Position numbers and translations under genes: made by a program. From Lachnospiraceae bacterium (GTDB lineage Bacteria > Bacillota > Clostridia > Lachnospirales > Lachnospiraceae), in the NCBI GenBank assembly GCA_003488445.1, contig DNLO01000032.1, forward strand, positions 1 to 5,965: 5,965 bases of DNA. The letters run 5' to 3'. Shown here piece after piece: positions 1 through 5,965 of this stretch. The number at the start of each line of letters is the position of its first letter. Position 1 is the first letter of the stretch. The notes under the pieces were generated by a model. That model was not told the origin of the DNA. It made no database searches and was given only the letters and a program-made list of their open reading frames with translations.

Positions 1-761
1 GCATAGTTGGTGATATCCGTAAGGATGACAAGAACATGCATGCCCTTCTCGAATGCAAGATACTCGGCTGCTGTCAGAGCCATACGCGGAGTAGCGATAC
101 GCTCTACGGCAGGGTCGTTAGCCAGGTTCATGAAGAGTACTGTCCTGTCGATGGCTCCTGTCTCACGGAAGGACTCCACGAAGTCGTTGGACTCCTCGAA
201 GGTGATACCCATTGCAGCGAAGACCACGGCGAACTGCTCGTCAGTACCGCGGACCTTAGCCTGCCTTGCTATCTGTGCAGCGAGCTTAGCATGAGGGAGT
301 CCGGAAGCCGAGAATATCGGAAGCTTCTGTCCTCTGACCAGGGTGTTCAGTCCGTCGATGGCAGACACACCGGTCTGAATGAACTCCTCAGGGTATGCTC
401 TTGCAGCAGGGTTCATGGGCAGTCCGTTGATGTCTCTCCTCTCGTCAGGGAGTATCTCCGGGCCGTTGTCTATAGGTCTGCCCAGCCCATCGAACACTCT
501 GGAGAGCATATCCTCGGATACCCCGAGCTCCATTGTGCGTCCGAGGAATCGGACCTTTGAACTGTCAAGGTTCAGACCTGTGGAATTCTCAAAAAGCTGA
601 ACGAGAGCGTTACCGCCGTCTATCTCAAGTACCCTGCAACGACGCTTCTCTCCATTCTGCAGCTCGATCTCTCCCAGCTCATCGAACGTGACGTTCTCGA
701 CATCACGCACGAGCATCAGAGGACCTGCTACCTCCTGTATCGTTCTATACTCCTTAGGCAT
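1..761 (-). CDS. ntpB: V-type ATPase subunit B, non-catalytic (partial, N-terminal 253 codons)
   Basis: Subunit B alternates with A in the A3B3 head of the V1 domain; its nucleotide site is regulatory and non-catalytic. My own translation from the ATG at 759-761 begins [20 protein letters not shown] and stays open to the left edge, where the frame is cut after codon 253 (family length about 460). The beta-barrel domain is roughly residues 1-75. [12 protein letters not shown] is at 90-101, [21 protein letters not shown] at about 117-137 and the degenerate P-loop SGLPHAK at 153-159, which lacks the GKT of a catalytic site and is diagnostic of B over [10 protein letters not shown] (186-194) and ILTDITNY (246-253, Walker B region) follow. 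The arginine finger expected in the second half is outside the window. The ATG directly abuts the TAA of subunit A, with a strong ribosome binding site upstream, so the start is secure. No stop, frameshift or missing motif is visible in this part. Confidence 0.97.
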   Translation of the reverse strand, partial: MPKEYRTIQEVAGPLMLVRDVENVTFDELGEIELQNGEKRRCRVLEIDGGNALVQLFENSTGLNLDSSKVRFLGRTMELGVSEDMLSRVFDGLGRPIDNGPEILPDERRDINGLPMNPAARAYPEEFIQTGVSAIDGLNTLVRGQKLPIFSASGLPHAKLAAQIARQAKVRGTDEQFAVVFAAMGITFEESNDFVESFRETGAIDRTVLFMNLANDPAVERIATPRMALTAAEYLAFEKGMHVLVILTDITNY

Positions 762-2540
762 TTAGAAGTCCTCCTTTTCTGACAGTACCTGCTGGATCTC
801 TTTGGACAGCTCGGCAGTGATCTTGCTGAACTCTCCGTCGATCTGATCCTCAGAGGTGTATTTGAAACGTCCGATAGTCTCACGGACATCCATATCTACG
901 AGCTTCTCTATGGAAGCACCCTTGGCAAGAGCATCCTGAGCACTCTTGTAGAAGCCCAGAACGAGCTGCATCATCAGGTGCTGCTTCTTGAGAGAAGTGT
1001 ATGTATCTACTTCATGGAAAGCATCCTGGTGCAGGAAGTCCTCACGTATGGAGCGTGCAGCTTCCATCTTCAGCCTGTCGGGAGCCGAGAGGGCATCCAT
1101 ACCGACGAGCTGGACCATCTCTTTCAGCTCTGACTCGTCCTGAAGCAGGCTCATCATCTCCTGACGGAGCTCCATCCAGTTGCCGCCCTCTACACTGCTG
1201 TTGAACCAGTCGCCCATGCCGTCAAGGTAGAGCGAATAGGAAGACAGCCAGTTGATGGCAGGGAAGTGTCTCTGCTGTGCCAGTGCAGAATCCAGACTCC
1301 AGAACACCTTGACTATACGAAGTGTAGCCTGGGTGACGGGCTCTGAAATATCACCGCCGGCGGGAGAAACGGCTCCGATAACGGAGAGCGCACCCTCGCG
1401 GGGCTCTGATCCCAATGTCTCTACACGGCCGGCTCTTTCGTAGAACTGAGCCAGACGTGATCCCAGATATGCAGGATAGCCTTCCTCACCGGGCATCTCC
1501 TCCAGTCGGCCGGACATCTCTCTGAGAGCCTCTGCCCATCTGGATGTGGAGTCTGCCATCAGTGCGACAGAATACCCCATGTCTCTGAAGTACTCGGCTA
1601 TCGTGATACCTGTATAGATAGATGCCTCACGGGCTGCAACCGGCATATCCGAAGTGTTGGCTATGAGAACGGTCCTTTCCATGAGAGAGAATCCGGACTT
1701 CGGATCCTTCAGCTCGGGGAACTCGTTCAGAACGTCGGTCATCTCGTTTCCTCGCTCACCGCATCCGATGTAGACGACGATGTCAGCTTCTGCCCACTTA
1801 GCGAGCTGGTGCTGCACCACGGTCTTTCCCGAACCGAAAGGACCGGGGACTGCTGCCGTACCACCCTTTGCTATGGGGAAGAAGGTGTCGACGACTCTCT
1901 GTCCGGTGACAAGAGGCTTGTCCGGAGCGAGCTTTTTAAGATAAGGACGGCCTCTACGGACGGGCCATCTCTGCATAAGCGACACATCTTCACTGGAACC
2001 GTCGTCTTTTTTGATCACGGCGATCCTGTCAGTCACCAGATAATCTCCCTCCGTGATGGAGTCTATCGTTCCCTCCACCCCGTAAGGCACCATGATCTTC
2101 TGTGTGACTATCTGTGTCTCCTGCACGGTTCCGATGATATCGCCTGCCACGACTTTGTCACCGGCCTTGGCAGTAGGAACGAAGTGCCACTTTTTGTCTC
2201 TGTTTATCGACGGAACCTCGACACCACGAGGGAGATTATTAGAGGATGTCACCTCGAGGATCTTCTCCAGAGGTCTCTGGATACCGTCATAGATACTGCT
2301 GATGAGGCCGGGACCGAGCTCGACTGACATCGGGACTCCGGTAGACTCTACCGGCGCACCGGGCCCCAGTCCGGCGGTCTCCTCATAAACCTGTATTGAT
2401 GCTTCATCACCGTGGATCTCGATGATCTCACCTATGAGCCTCTCATCACCCACGCGGACCACGTCAAACATGTTCGCGTCACGCATGCCTGTAGCGACGA
2501 CCAGAGGCCCGGCTACCTTCTTTATTACACCTGCGCTCAT
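762..2540 (-). CDS. ntpA: V-type ATPase catalytic subunit A
   Basis: Catalytic ATP-binding subunit of the cytoplasmic V1 head; three copies alternate with B. Length is 592 residues, the usual bacterial size (about 580-595). The N-terminal barrel is about residues 1-75, followed by YDGIQRPLE at 84-92. The long insertion specific to A subunits (the non-homologous or bulge region, absent from F1 beta) covers about 110-200. Walker A is GPFGSGKT at 233-240, with K239 and T240. The catalytic Glu is E262 in GCGERGNE (259-266). Walker B is [18 protein letters not shown] at 324-341, with D330. The ATP synthase alpha/beta signature [10 protein letters not shown] is at 427-436. The helical C-terminal domain (about 450-592) is complete. 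All catalytic residues looked for are present. The start ATG abuts the TAA of the F gene and has a GGAGGTGA ribosome binding site 10 bases upstream; the TAA stop abuts the ATG of B. Confidence 0.99.
   Translation of the reverse strand: MSAGVIKKVAGPLVVATGMRDANMFDVVRVGDERLIGEIIEIHGDEASIQVYEETAGLGPGAPVESTGVPMSVELGPGLISSIYDGIQRPLEKILEVTSSNNLPRGVEVPSINRDKKWHFVPTAKAGDKVVAGDIIGTVQETQIVTQKIMVPYGVEGTIDSITEGDYLVTDRIAVIKKDDGSSEDVSLMQRWPVRRGRPYLKKLAPDKPLVTGQRVVDTFFPIAKGGTAAVPGPFGSGKTVVQHQLAKWAEADIVVYIGCGERGNEMTDVLNEFPELKDPKSGFSLMERTVLIANTSDMPVAAREASIYTGITIAEYFRDMGYSVALMADSTSRWAEALREMSGRLEEMPGEEGYPAYLGSRLAQFYERAGRVETLGSEPREGALSVIGAVSPAGGDISEPVTQATLRIVKVFWSLDSALAQQRHFPAINWLSSYSLYLDGMGDWFNSSVEGGNWMELRQEMMSLLQDESELKEMVQLVGMDALSAPDRLKMEAARSIREDFLHQDAFHEVDTYTSLKKQHLMMQLVLGFYKSAQDALAKGASIEKLVDMDVRETIGRFKYTSEDQIDGEFSKITAELSKEIQQVLSEKEDF
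770..777 (-). promoter_or_regulatory. Ribosome binding site of B within the end of A
   Basis: Reads AAAGGAGG, 8 bases before the B ATG (759-761). It is encoded by the Glu-Lys-Glu-Asp codons of the A C-terminus SEKEDF and fixes the B start even though B itself runs off the window. Confidence 0.9.
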
Positions 2541-2867
2541 TTACTCTTTGTCACCTCCAAATATGATATCCGAACCAACTGCCTGCTCCACGGACTTGCT
2601 CACATTCCTGATACCGGCACCGGTGTTGCCCGATACTCCGGGGATCAGGATGATGGCAGGGAGCTGCTCCTCGCTGTATCTGCTGATCTCCGTCTGTATA
2701 CCCGATGCGCATGCCTCTGTGATATAGACTACCGCGTAATTGTTCTCGGCGAGACTACGCAGTGTCTTCTGGGCCGACTCGGGAGTGTCCGTGGGGTATG
2801 TATCAAGTCCCAGTGTGGCGAAGCCGTAAATGCTGTCGGATTCGCCCATTACAGCTATTTTATACAT
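2541..2867 (-). CDS. ntpG: V-type ATPase subunit F, central rotor shaft (NtpG of E. hirae naming)
   Basis: Small subunit that binds D to form the rotating central shaft inside the A3B3 head. The chosen start, ATG at 2865-2867, gives 108 residues beginning MYKIAVMGESDSIYGFATLG, the typical N-terminus and length of the family (about 100-110). An upstream in-frame ATG at 2910-2912 would add 15 residues with no resemblance to the family and would overlap C by 53 bases, so it is rejected. The fold is the expected small alpha/beta domain: strand YKIAVMG (2-8), GLDTYPTDTPESAQKTLRSL (20-39), strand YAVVYITE (44-51) and strand AIILIPG (71-77), then GNTGAGIRNVSKSVEQAVG (80-98). The gene overlaps the end of C by 8 bases and has only a weak ribosome binding site, so translation is probably coupled to C. 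In E. hirae naming this subunit is NtpG; other schemes call it AtpF or subunit F. Confidence 0.95.
   Translation of the reverse strand: MYKIAVMGESDSIYGFATLGLDTYPTDTPESAQKTLRSLAENNYAVVYITEACASGIQTEISRYSEEQLPAIILIPGVSGNTGAGIRNVSKSVEQAVGSDIIFGGDKE
2551..2558 (-). promoter_or_regulatory. Ribosome binding site of A within the end of F
   Basis: Reads GGAGGTGA, a full eight-base match to the anti-Shine-Dalgarno, 10 bases before the A ATG (2538-2540). It is encoded by the Gly-Gly-Asp codons of the F C-terminus FGGDKE. Confidence 0.85.
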
Positions 2868-3843
2868 ACATTTCCCTTGCCCTTTCCCTGACGGATTCCT
2901 CCGGCAGATCATTTATCAGGCCCGACAGCACGATACGTACCGTGCTCATCTCATTTTCTCTGGCAATGATGTAAGCTGCCAAAGGGCCCAAGGTGTAGGG
3001 GTGCGTTATCTCACTCCTTATATTTCTGATGATAAGATTGTCACACCATCTCTCGAAAGCAGAGGGAGATTTCTTAAGCTCCGGTACCGCATCCGCATAC
3101 TTCGACAGCGAGAGATAATCATATATTGCGTCCATACCCTCGGATGCCGCGGAAGCGAGCCTCTCCGTGTCCAAAGTCTCACAGGGAGCCAGAGCCTCGG
3201 TTATGAATTTCTTGTCTTTTCCGGTCTTGACTGCACGTACAGCGGTCTTGATATTGGCGGATGCCACCTTGAGCTGGGCATACAGCTCCAATACCGGGGT
3301 TCCGCTCTTCTTAGCTGCGGCTCCGATGGCCTCCAGGGCAGCCCTGTCTATGATCACGTCTGTGAGCTGACCGTCGTGAGTATGCAGCAGGGTCTCAAGT
3401 GCCTTGGACGCGGGAGCCTCCATCTCGTCGGGGAGAGGAGTGAAGTCTCTGGACTCTACAGCATCCTTCATCACCTGAGGATCGATAGTTCCGCCGGATG
3501 AGAAGATGTTGGGATGCTTATCACTGGTCAAGGCCTCTTTTACCGCGGCCTTGAGATTGTGATAATCGTTCTCTATGAGAAGCACGTCGAATACAGACAT
3601 ATCCGGCACCAGCTCCGCAATGAGATCCCAGGTCTTCTTCTTTTCGGCAGAGAGCATCTTCTCTACTCGATCCGACTCTGTGGTATACTCCTCGGGCATG
3701 TACCAGCCCTTGTCCTGCAGCAGCCGCATGGCTTCATCTATCTTTTTGGCACCCAGCAGCTGATCGATAAAGGACTGGCTCAAAAGCCCCAGCTCCTTAG
3801 AACGTATACGTGCGACCGCATAATAGTATTGATTATCGGACAT
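2860..3843 (-). CDS. ntpC: V-type ATPase subunit C (rotor adaptor; d-type subunit)
   Basis: Funnel-shaped adaptor that sits on the K ring and receives the D-F shaft, equivalent to eukaryotic subunit d. Length is 327 residues, close to the 320-335 usual for bacteria. Visible family features are the N-terminal helix pair YYAVARIRSKELGLLSQSFI (about 7-26), the block ENDYHNLKAAVKE (91-103), the basic helix from KVASANIKTAVRAVKTGKDK (192-211), ERWCDNLI (264-271) and the C-terminal segment GPLAAYIIARENEMSTVRIV (286-305), ending ERAREMYV. The protein is soluble and almost wholly helical, with no signal peptide or membrane segment. The ATG at 3841-3843 directly follows the TAA of E and has GGAGG 5 bases upstream. 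The last 8 bases overlap the start of F. The family diverges strongly in sequence, so the call rests on these blocks, the length and the operon position together. Confidence 0.95.
   Translation of the reverse strand: MSDNQYYYAVARIRSKELGLLSQSFIDQLLGAKKIDEAMRLLQDKGWYMPEEYTTESDRVEKMLSAEKKKTWDLIAELVPDMSVFDVLLIENDYHNLKAAVKEALTSDKHPNIFSSGGTIDPQVMKDAVESRDFTPLPDEMEAPASKALETLLHTHDGQLTDVIIDRAALEAIGAAAKKSGTPVLELYAQLKVASANIKTAVRAVKTGKDKKFITEALAPCETLDTERLASAASEGMDAIYDYLSLSKYADAVPELKKSPSAFERWCDNLIIRNIRSEITHPYTLGPLAAYIIARENEMSTVRIVLSGLINDLPEESVRERAREMYV
2873..2878 (-). promoter_or_regulatory. Weak ribosome binding site of F within the end of C
   Basis: AAGGGA, 5 bases before the F ATG at 2865-2867, is the poorest site in the operon. 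Together with the 8-base overlap with C it suggests F is translated by ribosomes finishing C (translational coupling). It still supports the MYKIAVMG start over the upstream ATG. Confidence 0.5.
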
Positions 3844-4443
3844 TTACGCCTCCGTCCCTCCAAACAGAACCTTCGAAACTCCGTCTGTGAGCTTCTCACG
3901 CTCCGCATCTATCAGTGCCTTGAATGTGCAGTTCTGCTCGATACCGCCGTAAGAGAGCACGAAACCCCCTGCAGCATTTATGGTATCATCGGATACCTTA
4001 AGCCTGCCGCCGGAGAGCTTCTTGTTCAGATCGGCCTCAAAACCGGTAGGGAGCCTCTTCCTGTCAGCAGCGGAGAAAATGATCGTACCCTCCTCGGGCA
4101 GAGCATTTTTCACTGCTATCTTCATAATAGTATCAAAGTATCTGTCATCGGGAAGCGCTGCCAGCTTCTGCTCGGCTGCTTCGAAGACATCGGCAATCAG
4201 AGCCTGCTTCTCAGCAAGGATTGTCTTTCTCCTCAGCAGGGCAGCAGCAGACTCGGCACGCGACACTGTATCATCAGCGCTCCGTCTGCCGTTTTCTTCG
4301 ATCTGGGCACACTCATCCTTTACGGATGCCTCGGCATCTTTTCGCATTGCCTCGGCCTGAGCTTTTGCCTCATCGATCCTCTTTGCTACCGCTTCGTCGG
4401 ACTCGGCCTTGATACTTGTGAGTATCTTGTCTAATCCTGCCAT
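3844..4443 (-). CDS. ntpE: V-type ATPase subunit E (peripheral stalk)
   Basis: Stator subunit that pairs with the small coiled-coil partner subunit (not in this window) to tie the top of the A3B3 head to subunit I. Length is 199 residues, normal for the family (about 185-205). Residues 1-95 are a long charged, Ala/Glu/Lys/Arg-rich helix with no proline, as expected for the coiled-coil half. Residues 100-199 are the globular head-binding half, with the block GGFVLSYGGIEQNCTFKALI at 159-178 followed by DAEREKL, a conserved C-terminal pattern of E subunits. The start MAGLDKIL has GGAGGA 6 bases upstream and follows the K stop by 20 bases. The TAA stop abuts the ATG of C. The final residues FGGTEA encode the distal ribosome binding site used for C. 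Confidence 0.95.
   Translation of the reverse strand: MAGLDKILTSIKAESDEAVAKRIDEAKAQAEAMRKDAEASVKDECAQIEENGRRSADDTVSRAESAAALLRRKTILAEKQALIADVFEAAEQKLAALPDDRYFDTIMKIAVKNALPEEGTIIFSAADRKRLPTGFEADLNKKLSGGRLKVSDDTINAAGGFVLSYGGIEQNCTFKALIDAEREKLTDGVSKVLFGGTEA
3849..3861 (-). promoter_or_regulatory. Double ribosome binding site of C within the end of E
   Basis: Two matches lie within the last codons of E: GGAGG at 3849-3853, 5 bases before the C ATG, and GGAGGG at 3856-3861, 12 bases before it. The distal one is encoded by the two glycine codons of the E C-terminus FGGTEA. Which one is used cannot be told from sequence; the distal copy sits as far from its ATG as the site before subunit A. Confidence 0.75.
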
Positions 4444-4449
4444 TTATGA

Positions 4450-4455
4450 TCCTCC
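4450..4455 (-). promoter_or_regulatory. Ribosome binding site of E
   Basis: Reads GGAGGA on the minus strand, 6 bases before the E ATG (4441-4443), inside the 20-base gap after the K stop codon (TGA at 4464-4466). It supports the MAGLDKIL start. Confidence 0.85.
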
Positions 4456-4463
4456 GTATCTGA

Positions 4464-4934
<471 letters not shown>

Positions 4935-4941
4935 TTAATTA

Positions 4942-4950
4942 TCCTCCTTA
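4942..4950 (-). promoter_or_regulatory. Ribosome binding site of K
   Basis: On the minus strand this reads TAAGGAGGA, an eight-base match to the anti-Shine-Dalgarno, 7 bases before the K ATG at 4932-4934. It is one of the strongest sites in the window, lies in a non-coding AT-rich leader and is not embedded in the upstream gene. Confidence 0.9.
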
Positions 4951-4969
4951 ATCATTAAGTGTTGATTAA
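4948..4969. repeat. Short AT-rich inverted repeat between I and K
   Basis: Arms TTAATCA (4948-4954) and TGATTAA (4963-4969) are perfect complements around an 8-base loop. They occupy most of the 37-base I/K gap, and the inner arm touches the first bases of the K ribosome binding site. The stem is AT-rich and weak, with no following T-run on the minus strand, so it does not look like a terminator. A role as a leader or mRNA-processing element is inference. Confidence 0.4.
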
Positions 4970-4971
4970 TA

Positions 4972-5965
4972 TTAAAAACCCGAATCCTTAGGATCCTGAA
5001 TTTTTATGTATTTTGTGTTGGTGGCAAAAGGCGCGAATTTGCGGCCGCCGCCACTGTAGAACTTACCGAAAAACTCCACATACTGAAGCCTGTTGGCATG
5101 TACGTATGCGCCCAGTGCGTTGATCGCCAGATTGAGCACATGACCTATCAGGAAGATCAGTATGAAGAATATCACGCCGATCACAGGCGTGCCTGCCACC
5201 ATGGAGCCCATCTGATTGAAGACGGACGATATGACGGATGTGGCAAGACCCAGAGCCAGCAGTCTGGAGTAGGAGAGCAGATCCGAAAGATACCCGGTGA
5301 CGTTGTAGAGGCCGTAAAGACCCTTGAGTGTGCGCTTGAACCAGTTCCTGGATTCGCGACCGTCCATAAGGATGATGCCTATGGCACCGATGATCGCCAT
5401 TACCTTACCTACGTTGCCGGCTACAGGCGATATGGGGGTCAGAGCGAACATACCCGTGACCATCTCCGTAGTCAGACCGAAGAGCAGCAGGCCCGCTACC
5501 AGCAGCATCCAGAGAACGAAGTCGGATACTGCGTCCACATATCTCTTCTGCTTCAGCGCGGTATACAGACCGATCACCAGTCCGGCGAAAAGATGCACGA
5601 TACCTATGGCGAAGCAGAGCACCAGCATCTTCATGGGCTGCGACAGAGGGTCGATGAGCTTGGGAACCTCCAGAGTCTTGCCGAAGAAAGTGGCGGCAAT
5701 GACCGTGGGGGCATCTCCGAAGTAGCTGCCGAAGAGAATGCCCGACAGCATGGTGCCCAGACCGCAGTAGAAGAACATGGTAAGAGTCTTCCTCATGGAA
5801 CGCTCCATATTCTTGAGCTTCTTAATAAGAACAAACGTCGATATGGACATGAGCGCCCCGTATGCGAAGTCCGAGAGCATCATACCGAAAAGTATGTAAT
5901 AGAAGCAGGCCACCGGTGTGGTGGGATCGAGCTCGCCGGGTCCCGGCATGGAATAACTCTCGATG
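4972..5965 (-). CDS. ntpI: V-type ATPase subunit I (a-type stator), partial, C-terminal half
   Basis: Membrane stator subunit that holds the two ion half-channels against the K ring. The frame has no start in the window. Upstream of the first internal Met (5947-5949) it continues as IESYS to the right edge, so MPGPGELDPT is internal: family members have an E-x-Y-S-x-P-x-x-x-E-x-D-P-T-P motif just before the first membrane helix. About 330 of roughly 650 residues are present. About seven hydrophobic segments are visible. The arginine expected to interact with the ring carboxylate is in LLSYSRLLALGLA, codon 5263-5265 (AGA). The last long helix carries GHVLNLAINALGAYVHANRL, followed by the family hallmark VEFFGKFYSGGGRKFAPF near the C-terminus. 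The gene ends DSGF with TAA at 4972-4974, 37 bases before K. The missing half would be the cytoplasmic domain that binds the peripheral stalks. Confidence 0.97.
   Translation of the reverse strand, partial: IESYSMPGPGELDPTTPVACFYYILFGMMLSDFAYGALMSISTFVLIKKLKNMERSMRKTLTMFFYCGLGTMLSGILFGSYFGDAPTVIAATFFGKTLEVPKLIDPLSQPMKMLVLCFAIGIVHLFAGLVIGLYTALKQKRYVDAVSDFVLWMLLVAGLLLFGLTTEMVTGMFALTPISPVAGNVGKVMAIIGAIGIILMDGRESRNWFKRTLKGLYGLYNVTGYLSDLLSYSRLLALGLATSVISSVFNQMGSMVAGTPVIGVIFFILIFLIGHVLNLAINALGAYVHANRLQYVEFFGKFYSGGGRKFAPFATNTKYIKIQDPKDSGF

Noticed and set aside
36..560. A 174-codon plus-strand open frame opposite B
   Set aside because: Codon-aligned antisense shadow of the well-supported B gene; no ribosome binding site or recognisable domain.
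151..609. Degenerate P-loop of B (nucleotides about 285-303) as a sign of a damaged ATPase
   Set aside because: SGLPHAK in place of GKT is normal for non-catalytic B subunits of this family.
1809..2327. A 172-codon plus-strand open frame opposite A
   Set aside because: Codon-aligned antisense shadow of the A gene, explained by codon usage; no family resemblance.
2868..2912. Longer F subunit starting at the ATG at 2910-2912
   Set aside because: It would add 15 residues unlike the family N-terminus and extend the overlap with C to 53 bases. MYKIAVMGES at 2867 is the standard start.
2412..3501. Two further long plus-strand frames (2412-2891 and 2830-3501) opposite A, F and C
   Set aside because: Same register effect; they cross three well-supported genes and have no supporting signals.
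3514..4434. A 306-codon open frame on the plus strand across C and E
   Set aside because: It is exactly codon-aligned with the minus-strand C and E frames, which share one register because of the zero-gap junction. In that register, stops arise only opposite TTA, CTA or TCA codons, which these genes avoid. The translation looks like no protein family.
4948..4974. Inverted repeat after I as a transcription terminator
   Set aside because: The stem is short and AT-rich and is not followed by a T-run in the direction of transcription. The downstream genes also belong to the same complex.
5947..5949. ATG as the start of a short subunit I
   Set aside because: The frame stays open upstream with family residues (ESYS before MPGPGELDPT), so this Met is internal and the gene is cut by the window edge.

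Overview
The window is the interior of one A/V-type (vacuolar-type, V1Vo) ATPase operon of a bacterium. It is read entirely from the minus strand, so transcription runs from high to low coordinates. Gene order in the direction of transcription is subunit I (C-terminal half, cut by the right edge), K, E, C, F, A, B (N-terminal 253 codons, cut by the left edge). This is the classic I-K-E-C-F-A-B order of the Enterococcus hirae ntp and Thermus operons. Subunit D would be expected just beyond the left edge, and the rest of I (perhaps preceded by the small peripheral-stalk subunit) beyond the right edge. No promoter, terminator, RNA gene, mobile element, CRISPR array or foreign gene is visible.

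The organism is most likely a Gram-positive anaerobe of the Clostridia. Moderate GC, strong Shine-Dalgarno sequences before most genes and a four-helix, 156-residue K subunit all fit. A Ruminococcus-like or other Oscillospiraceae/Lachnospiraceae source is my best guess, but this is an inference from general sequence character and not from a search.

Layout: 4972-5965 is the membrane half of the stator subunit I, with the arginine expected to face the rotor ring. 4464-4934 is the rotor-ring proteolipid K, whose residues match the known Na+ ligands of the E. hirae ring. 3844-4443 is peripheral-stalk subunit E. 2860-3843 is subunit C, which joins the central shaft to the ring. 2541-2867 is central-shaft subunit F. 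762-2540 is catalytic subunit A with intact Walker A, catalytic Glu and Walker B. 1-761 is the start of non-catalytic subunit B with its degenerate P-loop. A and B form the catalytic head, F (with the unseen D) the shaft, C the adaptor, K the rotating ring, I the half-channels and E part of the stator. Together they couple ATP hydrolysis or synthesis to ion movement, probably Na+.

The operon is extremely compact. Only 57 bases are non-coding (4444-4463 and 4935-4971). Three junctions (E/C, F/A, A/B) are zero-gap TAA-ATG fusions of stop and start, and C/F overlap by 8 bases. Ribosome binding sites mostly lie inside the last codons of the preceding gene. The only AT-rich leader, with a small inverted repeat and a very strong ribosome binding site, is in front of K, the subunit needed in the most copies. 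I see no novel biological system here. The points worth a second look are the predicted Na+ specificity and the junction architecture.
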